Below are positions 61,001-64,000 of a DNA stretch of 64,000 nt, piece by piece. This DNA comes from Dendrolimus kikuchii (lineage: Eukaryota > Arthropoda > Insecta > Lepidoptera > Lasiocampidae): assembly GCA_019925095.2 (NCBI GenBank), contig CM034406.1, positions 6,302,388 to 6,366,387 of the forward strand, written 5' to 3'. Every line of letters starts with the position of its first letter. Position 1 is the stretch's first letter. Position numbers and translations under genes: made by a program. The notes beneath the pieces are model-generated. The model was not told the origin of the DNA. It saw only the letters and a list, made by a program, of their open reading frames with translations, and searched no databases.

Positions 61001-63869
61001 CCAACCTGATGGAAAGTGCTTACTATCTTCTATGAACATTTGTAACATCAAAGGCGGTGCCGCTGCCAATGTGTTGTCACTTTCTCAAGGGAGACTGTAA
61101 CCTGGCCACTCCTGCCGGAAAATAACACAAGATTGTTATGGCGGCATACTATGACTTGCCAGAGCCATCCAGATGGGCAAATACCCTAATAAAAAACAAC
61201 CCATAGCTGGGTTACCGCCTGGCTATGGGTTGTTTTTGTCGCCTCTTACAGATCTCTCGACAAGAAGAAATTATATTCTTTTTCTGTTTCTGTACGGATA
61301 AATTTTTTCAAAACTTAAAACTCCTATGGTTCTTGCATTTCACAAAGGCGAGGTATGTCAGACCAAAAGTGAGTATAATTGGACGGCACGCTCGTAGTTG
61401 ATCATTCACCCAGACACGCAATGGGCATGTACACTTACAACCACCAGGAAAGCTCTCTCTTTTCGTGGATTGCAATTATTATAATGTCTTTTAAAAAATT
61501 TTAACATTGGTATAACATTCAAATAAATGAAATAAGGAAAATTAATAAACAAAGATCTGCTAGTTAACTGTAACAAAATCTGTGGCGTGATTGATGTCTT
61601 TATTTCTTAGTTGAAAGATAATTATTTTATTTGTATGCAGTGGCGAATTCCGCTCCATCTATAGCGCCGACGCTTCCTTGTTCGAAGCAGTAGTGGAATG
61701 GAACGATAATTGGGTGACACTCATTGATAGTCTGCTGCAACTGCATGTGCTGCATCGCGCGCATGATTCCGTATCACAGCTGACACGAGTTGGCAGCTTA
61801 TACATTGATGTAAATACGTCCACTCAAAAGGACGCAGTTTGTATCGATGGTCGAAATATGATGAACATAAATGTTTCTAAAGATCTTCATTATACAAGGT
61901 ATCTAAATGTTGTAAATACGTAAATTTATTAATGTTAAATTTTTACAATAATTTGATATAATATATAGTAAGTGTAATTCGGACTTATATAACTTCCATA
62001 CATCTAGCTAATTTGCAGTCTTAGAACAATAGCAGTCAACGTATTACTTGAGGCAACCCATAAAGTCATATTTTAGAGAGATGAGATTCTTTATGCAGAT
62101 AATGATGTTTTATAATAATTGATCAAAAATCTTTCATTTCGTGGCTTTATTACAATATTAAGTTTAGCTTAACTTTATTACAAAGAGATAATGATGTTTT
62201 CTTTTAGGAAAACTTAACCTAAGCGATGCATCAGCTGGTCAGATTTTGAAGTTACGTCATTTTAGTAAAACACGTGTGTGTGCCTTAGCCATCGAGTCAT
62301 CACGAACTGCTTATTAAAAATATTATCCTAAAGCTATAAAAACGTGTTTTTTACAATAAAATTGTTAAACAAAACACGACACCTAAACTTCCTGCTATAA
62401 AAATCATACTCCACTTGTATTCACTTTGAAATGTTTGCCTTCATTTTTTACTTTTTATATAATAAGCATTGTACAAATTTTTAACAAAGTAGTATTTCAG
62501 ATGTGGAGGTATTCTAATTGAGCAACTCGTCTTTAAGGACTTATTGCCTGAAACTTTTGAAGACCTAAAGTTAGAAGGACATGGTATTTCGAATTTAAAA
62601 CTTGATAATGATGTAAGTATAATTTTCACATAGTATTTACACGTGTAGTTCTTGGTCATGATTATGGATAACACGTACATGATCTTTCGAGAATTAAAAT
62701 TACTTTTCAATGCAACCTAAATGGACACAGATTGGATAATATTCTTATATACAAAAGTAACGCACCTAAGGTCATGTTCCGGTCATTGTAATATCAAGAA
62801 ATGGGTCTTAAACATTTTATTAGTAATGGATAATATGAGGATAGACGTAGGATCTTAGATTCCTTAGGAACTTTGGATTACATATCCCGCTTCCGCAGTC
62901 TTTAGGCAGCTCCAACCAACGATCGTCAGCAGGTGTACGGTTTAACAGAGCGTTTTCCCACGCTGCGGCTTACTTAGACTATTTTAATATGAATATCTCT
63001 TACAATTATTTTTTTGGTGAGTTGCCACGAGTTGCTACTAAGTTTCTAATATAGTGGTAACATGTGATTTCAACTACTACTGAAGTTGAATCAGCAACTC
63101 CTGGGTCCAGCATCTGAGTGCTACTACTAGAAGTATAAATCCCTGAAACTTCAAGTTGTAGTGCTTCGACCTCCTACTACAAGAAAGAATTCGTAACGAC
63201 TACTGCCGGTAACCGCCACTATCATCAACTACTGATGCAAATGTACAAACTGTGTGAACATTAATGGTCCTTCGAGGATTGTACAAATCTGTACAGCAGG
63301 TCTTCAATCTACTGGGCTAAACGATGTTTGATTTGACAGAATCTCTACTCTCTCTCTCTGATGAAAGAATGACTAAACAGATATACAATGCAAAAGTGGA
63401 TGGATGCAGAAGTCGTGGAAGGCCACGACACACCTTCCATGATCAAATTGATCGTGTACTAGCGGAGGGTGATGTCAGGAGCCTTAAGAACAGACGAGTG
63501 TGCATGACAAGAGTTATGAATGTCAAAGAAGCAAGTGAGGTGTGTAAGAATGGGCCTAAATGGCGCTCTGTTGTCCGTGCCTACCCCGCAAGGGAACTGG
63601 CGTGAAGTATGTATGTATGTCTACTCCAAAACTTATCTGTTTTATCGGTTATTGATTTTGTGATAATTGCGATCGACGTTTTGAAATACTTTGGATAACA
63701 ACATTTTTAATAATTGCACTGTAATTTTCAGAGCGAAATCGGCAATAAGACTGTATTCGATCCGGTTTCTTATAATGGTCAAATGCTTTGTAGTTTATCA
63801 TATGGAGATTTAGATTCGCTCAAATGGGTCCAACATAAAGATCTGACAAATGAAGGAGTCGATGTAGAG
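33926..63869 (+). CDS. Gene B: type I fatty acid synthase-like protein, 5' part (spliced, 22 exons)
   Basis: The joined exons give the N-terminal 1206 residues with every phase matching. Domains by residue: KS about 20-445, AT about 545-880, DH about 890-1125, short linker, start of ER from about 1161. The start ATG at 33926 has an A-rich insect-type context and precedes a typical KS opening (VVISGISGIYP). KS keeps Cys192 (DQACCSSL) but has Tyr329, Met362 and Tyr367 where catalytic His, Lys and His are expected. AT keeps Ser622 (GHSVGE), Arg647 and His724 at the same spacings as human FASN. DH keeps His916 and Asp1066, with Asn920 at the usual motif Gly. Only about 40-85 residues separate DH from ER, so the pseudo-methyltransferase and pseudo-KR blocks are missing or unseen. 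The gene continues past the right edge and lies 10.7 kb downstream of gene A. Confidence 0.93.
34125..34310 (-). mobile_element. LINE 3'-end fragment (IQRGN-tail family), copy 5
   Basis: TTATATTGTATTCTACCC, CCCAGAAGGCTGGCTACATT, CCGAGGTAAGCACCAGCCTT, in the first intron of gene B. Confidence 0.75.
34350..34411. repeat. Near-perfect long hairpin
   Basis: AGGGTATTCCTCTGTAAACT...AAGTC, then 3 bases, then GGACTTGCTCAGTTTACAGA...AATACCCT. The arms are about 29 bases with very few mismatches and the loop is tiny. Confidence 0.85.
35237..35466 (+). repeat. 320-bp interspersed family, copy lacking its 3' end
   Basis: Consensus to CTACCACCTGG, then replaced by unrelated sequence. Confidence 0.85.
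35467..36310. other. Unclassified block in gene B intron 1
   Basis: GC-richer than its flanks. It contains AATAAACGAGACATTCGTAG near 36145, which resembles the end of an LTR or a terminator region, but I cannot find a matching start or a copy. The short frame 35915-36106 has no signature. Confidence 0.3.
36585..36700 (+). repeat. Dispersed repeat, second copy of the 24350 family
   Basis: AAAAGTATCCTAAGTTACAC, TTAGCTCTGTGTTGAGTTCC, CGTTTAGTATTTTTCAAGTG, in the same order as 24395-24480. Confidence 0.6.
36961..37153 (+). CDS. Gene B exon: KS domain
   Basis: Phase 0 to 1. LNHFDAQFFKVHWRQSNNMD and SRKLLEQSFQAIYDA match the KS segment FDxxFFGVHxKQAxxMDPQxRxLLE. Confidence 0.94.
37754..38180 (-). 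repeat. BEL 3' LTR (shared part)
   Basis: 427 bases nearly identical to 43451-43879. The differences I see are one transition near 37790 and a 2-base change in the GA run. The real LTR start on the minus strand is probably further out, near 38200 (TGTTTATTATTTAAGCGGG), just after the purine tract. Confidence 0.88.
38362..40735 (-). pseudogene. BEL pol: protease, reverse transcriptase, RNase H, no integrase core
   Basis: Read leftward from about 40735: protease segment with KIDILLGAD (Asp motif), the linker, RT with TSDIKMMFRMIKVHQDDKKY and SVYTDDILAG (YTDD active site), then DPMGWISPVI and RNase H (HGFSDASELGYGATVYIRSV; CCSDSTITLSWL). After RGCRAHELISHRLWWAPEWL the sequence jumps to the C-terminal end (RPLVAVPEKTW...FWKRWSEQYLHSLQ), so the integrase zinc finger and DDE core are deleted. 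One in-frame TAA lies at 39427-39429. Confidence 0.9.
40930..42370 (+). mobile_element. piggyBac-type transposon remnant inside the BEL element
   Basis: Contains a two-part transposase (41090-42194). The inverted motif TATTATCCTACTGTCCTA at about 42314 matches ATATAGGACAGTAGGATAAT at about 41254, and a third related motif lies at 40731-40748. TTAA occurs near both limits (40921, 42364), but I could not fix the exact ends. Confidence 0.65.
41090..42194 (+). pseudogene. piggyBac transposase, internally deleted
   Basis: A short first exon (41090-41103, MANDR) is spliced to 41314 (PLAAHEILDALENVSDNEED), followed by an acidic N-terminal region and a GRTKRRRTYAWRKRDLAK basic stretch. At about 41700 the sequence jumps, with a frame change, to the C-terminal part: YNKYMGGVDRSDENISHYRI (final catalytic Asp region), GKKWYMPLLTHMIDLAEHNA, and a cysteine-rich end CHKKCLTRCKKCDVGVCVKC. 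The central catalytic domain with the first two Asp is missing. Confidence 0.88.
42440..43057 (-). pseudogene. BEL gag fragment
   Basis: 205-codon frame from the ATG at 43057, with LPKVQIPTFTGKIEDYAHFI then DLFESIIGSQNTLSDTQKMY, the standard BEL/Pao gag core (LPxxxIPxFxGxxxxWxxFxDxF). It ends soon after LLDILNSRYGNKRL. The rest of gag is lost except a CX2CX4HX4C knuckle at about 40823-40782. Confidence 0.88.
43451..43879 (-). repeat. BEL 5' LTR (shared part)
   Basis: Partner of 37754-38180. At its outer edge the expected 20-base LTR start is displaced by a minisatellite (43880-44128). Confidence 0.88.
43880..44128. repeat. Minisatellite of GGTCATTTC/GGCCATTTT units
   Basis: About 250 bases of a 9-base unit (18-base dimers). 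Because the unit is a multiple of 3, both strands stay open: GHFGHFGRFGH on + and MAEMTEMAKM on -. It sits exactly at the outer edge of the BEL 5' LTR. These frames are repeat artefacts. Confidence 0.9.
44223..44343 (+). CDS. Gene B exon: KS domain
   Basis: Phase 1 to 2. GLNPDHLSGKKIGVYVGSCF corresponds to the KS segment GxNPxxLRGxxTGVxVG. The intron before it (37154-44222) contains the BEL element. Confidence 0.93.
44600..45300 (-). mobile_element. CR1-like LINE fragment, minus strand
   Basis: 45293-45024 has EIIDWLVMNKIKINLEKTYY, the segment after the RT catalytic motif. 44873-44610 has ILTLPSIYVYEAGLYIQ and SINVFKNKLKMFVMKKVYYS, the C-terminal end. The two are separated by gaps and frame breaks. 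Confidence 0.75.
45310..46450. other. Gene B intron, unclassified
   Basis: GC-richer islands at 45640-45760 and 45980-46120 look like parts of dispersed elements, but I see no second copy here. No gene. Confidence 0.35.
46462..46905. repeat. Head-to-head inverted pair of 320-bp family copies
   Basis: A minus copy (46462-46692) and a plus copy (46705-46905) overlap in consensus from the CACCTGG block to the GGAGACTGGAACC block. About 115 bases at 46464-46580 and 46706-46823 are therefore complementary within one transcript. Confidence 0.85.
47050..47292 (+). CDS. Gene B exon: KS active-site cysteine
   Basis: Phase 2 to 2. The acceptor CGTAG at 47045-47049 is forced by phase and by a TAG at 47033. 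NRISYWLNVKGPSMAIDQAC then CSSLAAL is the KS nucleophile motif, with the catalytic Cys retained (residue 192 of the joined protein) and a second Cys next to it. Confidence 0.94.
47293..48138. other. Gene B intron without recognised features
   Basis: AT-rich, no repeat copy or protein signature recognised. Confidence 0.4.
48139..48255 (+). CDS. Gene B exon: KS domain
   Basis: Phase 2 to 2. MKLSADGKTKSFDQDADGCA then KSEAV matches the KS element LSPDGxCKSFDxxxxGYxRSEA. The usual R of RSEA is K. Confidence 0.93.
48325..48503 (+). CDS. Gene B exon: KS first catalytic His position, now Tyr
   Basis: Phase 2 to 1. It ends IEYVEAYGSG, aligning with the KS motif VEAHGTGT. The catalytic His is replaced by Tyr (residue 329). 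The intron before it is only 69 bases. Confidence 0.93.
48610..49375 (+). mobile_element. CR1-like LINE C-terminal fragment with TTCTA tail
   Basis: ELFIWGNSIQINRAFIAQKK then CIRAITG and SCKPSFKSLAILSLPCLYNI is the post-RT region of CR1-type elements. Later QLFKRKLSEWLINRCFYSLT is the C-terminal end. The 3' end at 49355-49375 is (TTCTA)n after ATAAATGATA. Confidence 0.8.
49660..49802 (+). CDS. Gene B exon: KS Lys and second His positions, now Met and Tyr
   Basis: Phase 1 to 0. LLVGSVMSNIGYAEAASGIS aligns with LLIGSTKSNMGHPEPASG. The catalytic Lys is Met (362) and the second catalytic His is Tyr (367). The 38-residue distance from the first His position equals that of human KS (293 to 331). 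Confidence 0.93.
49913..50116 (+). CDS. Gene B exon: end of KS
   Basis: 68 codons, phase 0. VLLGYHRGELAGNLHFKTPR and NAMSVTGVNAHVLLN match the KS C-terminal end. The normal FGFGGxNxH loop is reduced to SVTGVNAH. Confidence 0.92.
50143..50360. other. GC-rich intronic block, unclassified
   Basis: CAGCCGCGCGATGGAGGAAA through ATACCAGGGCCACGGGTGTA and GCCGCTGTTCCTGGCATACG. Foreign base composition suggests a transposon fragment; no match within the window. Confidence 0.35.
50530..51010 (-). repeat. Probable inverted LINE or SINE 3' region
   Basis: Starts GAATGAATGAAAGAAAATAC, an inverted tail, followed by AAAGAGCGGCGTTGTTGCTT and AGTGATCTCTTCCAGGCAAT, phrases common in insect repeats. Confidence 0.45.
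51694..51880 (+). CDS. Gene B exon: KS-AT linker
   Basis: Phase 0 to 1. Encodes PYLVTISGRQEEAVTRIF, the usual opening of the KS-AT linker (xxLxxxSGRTxEAV). The acceptor is TTTATAG and the donor GTAAGC. Confidence 0.9.
52148..52307 (+). CDS. Gene B exon: AT start
   Basis: Phase 1 to 2. RRPLWFVYSGMGSQWPGMG is the canonical FAS malonyl/acetyltransferase start (RPLWFxxSGMGxQW). This exon is noticeably GC-rich. Confidence 0.95.
52588..52652. repeat. Imperfect hairpin in gene B intron
   Basis: TCTTATTCGTATTGAGTTAG and the near-complement CTTTAACTCAGTATGAATAAGA, arms about 23 bases, loop about 20. Confidence 0.7.
52806..52975 (+). CDS. Gene B exon: AT domain
   Basis: Phase 2 to 1. FVGIAAVQIGLTDILKELGI matches the AT helix that precedes the nucleophile elbow. 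The final G is completed by the GHS exon at 54877. Confidence 0.94.
53063..53497. mobile_element. MITE-like element with ~33-base inverted ends
   Basis: Left GACCGTTTTCTGATTTGCCA...GTGCG; right complement reads GGTCACTTTCTGATTCGCTG...ATGCG. The internal GC-richer sequence contains no transposase. Confidence 0.75.
54008..54310 (-). mobile_element. RTE-like LINE tail, minus strand, longest copy
   Basis: Open minus frame 54282-54022: RIHDERMTKQIYNAKVDGCS, SRGRPRHTFHDQIDRVLAEG, then VVRAYPVRELA. It starts with TACATACATA. The upstream bases (54283-54310) continue LRWFGHVE-like sequence. Confidence 0.83.
54877..55028 (+). CDS. Gene B exon: AT nucleophile and substrate arginine
   Basis: Phase 1 to 0. 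It opens GHSVGELGCAYADG, with Ser622 in the GHSxGE motif, and contains AYSRG with Arg647, 25 residues later as in human FASN (581 and 606). It ends GSMAAVGMG, typical of AT. Confidence 0.95.
55175..55358 (+). CDS. Gene B exon: AT catalytic histidine
   Basis: Phase 0 to 1. EVACHNGPESCTISGPADAM and GVFAKEVPCSNIAYHSRYI are strongly AT-like. His724 is 102 residues after Ser622, the same spacing as human Ser581-His683. Confidence 0.95.
55450..55598 (+). CDS. Gene B exon: AT domain
   Basis: Phase 1 to 0. RSERWVSTSVPSNKW and SSAEYHTNNLL match the FAS AT segment RSxRWxSTSxPxxxW...SxEYxxNNL. Confidence 0.94.
55682..55866 (+). CDS. Gene B exon: end of AT
   Basis: Phase 0 to 2. SPVLFEETSRLIPSNAVLVE then IAPHGLLQAILKRSLP is a close match to the FAS AT end. 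The donor GTGAGT follows. Confidence 0.95.
56504..56623 (+). CDS. Gene B exon: AT-DH linker
   Basis: Phase 2 to 2. LYPKVEFPVSTGTPMLSHLI and EWDH match the FAS post-AT linker (LFPxVxFPVxRGTPxLSPLIxWDH). Confidence 0.93.
56947..57056 (+). CDS. Gene B exon: DH start with catalytic His
   Basis: Phase 2 to 1. It ends HAYLRGHVIR, aligning with the DH motif YLxDHxxxG. His916 is kept, but the motif Gly becomes Asn across the junction. The joined codon is A plus AT. Confidence 0.9.
57060..57750. other. Gene B intron without recognised features
   Basis: AT-rich, no repeat copy or protein signature recognised. Confidence 0.4.
57755..58115 (-). repeat. Inverted CTGACCCGGCAAAC repeat
   Basis: Runs from TATATATAAAAAACAATTG and CTCGAGAACGGCTGGACTGA to AAGTTTGCCGGGTCAGCTAG, the inverse of 30285-30678. 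Confidence 0.65.
58120..59370. other. Gene B intron, partly repetitive
   Basis: 58300-58620 has a phrase repeated about every 130 bases (GGTTCCGAAGATATAGCAG, GGTTTCGAAGGTATAGCAC, GGTTACGACTATATACCAG), pointing to an internal tandem array or LINE UTR. 58830-58920 resembles 34560-34625 (AAATGCTGCCT...CGATGGGYGTAATCATTT). Confidence 0.4.
59380..59570 (+). CDS. Gene B exon: DH domain
   Basis: Phase 1 to 0. KTLYPFAGALVVTWNTLA corresponds to VLFPATGYLxxVWxTLA, keeping the motif Pro. QLSVVFRDVYFYSQPIM matches the next DH strand. Confidence 0.92.
60436..60596 (+). CDS. Gene B exon: DH domain, middle
   Basis: Phase 0 to 2. DSRVASGYVIENNLKTTADP resembles the DH segment SxxVASGxV, and it ends LRVRDYNYR, which matches the RGYDYG region. 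Confidence 0.9.
60972..61300 (+). repeat. 320-bp interspersed family, diverged plus copy
   Basis: GAGTTCAGCAGATAGGCAGA through GGAGACTGTAACCTGGCCAC to CTGTTTCTGTACGGATAAAT. It contains a small internal duplication of AACAACCCATAGCTGGGTTA around 61195-61240. Confidence 0.8.
61641..61898 (+). CDS. Gene B exon: DH second catalytic residue
   Basis: Phase 2 to 2. WNDNWVTLIDSLLQLHVL matches WxxNWVTFLDTMLQ of FAS DH, with Asp1066 retained 150 residues after His916. The following LTRVGSLYIDV matches the usual PTRIxxIxID. Confidence 0.93.
62501..62612 (+). CDS. Gene B exon: post-DH linker
   Basis: Phase 2 to 0. RCGGILIEQL matches the strand closing the DH domain (RxGGVEIxGL). The sequence then moves directly into a short linker. 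No pseudo-methyltransferase sequence follows before the pre-ER exon. Confidence 0.87.
63000..63731. other. Intron segment duplicated from or into gene A (1365-1844)
   Basis: Long collinear similarity (GAGTTGCCAC, AACATGTGATTTCAACTACT, CTGGGTCCAGCATCTGAG, AATAAATCCCTGAAACTTCA, GGTTATTGATTTTGTGA) to the intron before the 1845 exon, with small indels and the LINE insertion removed. Confidence 0.85.
63350..63619 (+). mobile_element. 5'-truncated RTE-like LINE insertion with target duplication
   Basis: 270-base insert encoding ERMTKQIYNAKVDGCRSRGR, DQIDRVLAEGDVRSLKNRRV and VVRAYPARELA, ending TGTATGTATG. Flanks are TCTACT at 63344-63349 and 63620-63625. Gene A at about 1711-1717 has a single TCTACT, the empty site. 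Confidence 0.85.
63732..63869 (+). CDS. Gene B exon: linker before ER (copy of the 1845 exon)
   Basis: 46 codons, phase 0 at both ends. Contains SLSYGDLDSLKWVQHKDL like its gene A counterpart. It differs from that copy at Leu-Pro, Asp-Val and Lys-Asn. The flanking intron bases are also homologous. Confidence 0.93.
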
Positions 63870-64000
63870 GTATGTATGATGTTTATTATTTTAAATTAAA
63901 ATTATTGCTATACAAAACTCCTCTGATTTAATGTTTGGTAGCCAAATGGACGGAAACATTTAGCCGTTTCCGTCTGTTAAAATTAAGAAAGGTTGTTTTT

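Noticed and set aside
1..64000. CRISPR array, bacterial operon or phage module
   Set aside because: Spliced exons, retrotransposons and SINEs show a eukaryotic nuclear sequence. No regularly spaced repeat-spacer units were seen.

Overview
This is an AT-rich, repeat-dense piece of an animal nuclear genome, most likely a butterfly or moth. The evidence is many short coding exons with clean GT-AG borders, long introns filled with transposon debris, and repeat types I associate with Lepidoptera (a LINE ORF1 resembling the baculovirus FP25K family, tRNA-derived SINEs, BEL/Pao, mariner and piggyBac copies). No bacterial-style genes, operons or CRISPR arrays are present. All splice sites were called by eye from sequence and reading phase.

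The window holds two tandem genes on the + strand, both of the type I fatty acid synthase (FAS) family. Gene A (1845-23189, 16 exons seen, 5' part lost off the left edge) is the C-terminal 952 residues: enoyl reductase (ER), ketoreductase (KR), acyl carrier protein (ACP) and thioesterase (TE). Gene B (33926-63869, 22 exons seen, runs off the right edge) is the N-terminal 1206 residues: ketosynthase (KS), acyltransferase (AT), dehydratase (DH) and the start of ER. The exon at 63732-63869 of gene B is a near-copy of the 1845-1982 exon of gene A. The flanking intron DNA is also homologous, so the two genes are recent tandem duplicates, unless the assembly holds two unmerged haplotypes.

The main biological point is that these look like FAS-derived pseudo-enzymes with intact reading frames. 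Gene A has lost the KR dinucleotide-binding glycines, the ACP phosphopantetheine serine (Ala instead) and the TE nucleophile (Glu instead). Gene B keeps the KS cysteine but has Tyr, Met and Tyr where the catalytic His, Lys and His should be, at exactly the family spacing. In contrast, the AT triad, the DH His/Asp and the ER nucleotide loop survive. The pseudo-methyltransferase block normally found between DH and ER is also largely missing. Such a protein could not elongate and release fatty acids by the standard cycle, yet about 6.5 kb of joined exon sequence carries no stop or frameshift.

The rest is mobile DNA: a decayed mariner (14-1200), several LINE fragments (10917-11975, 16360-18225, 18600-19395, 24523-24985, 29215-29765, 44600-45300, 48610-49375), a probable solo gypsy LTR (20699-21185), a BEL/Pao element with nested piggyBac remnant (37742-44150), MITE-like foldbacks, SINEs, and a ~320-bp family present at least nine times. 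The 10.7-kb spacer between the two genes has no gene that I can recognise.
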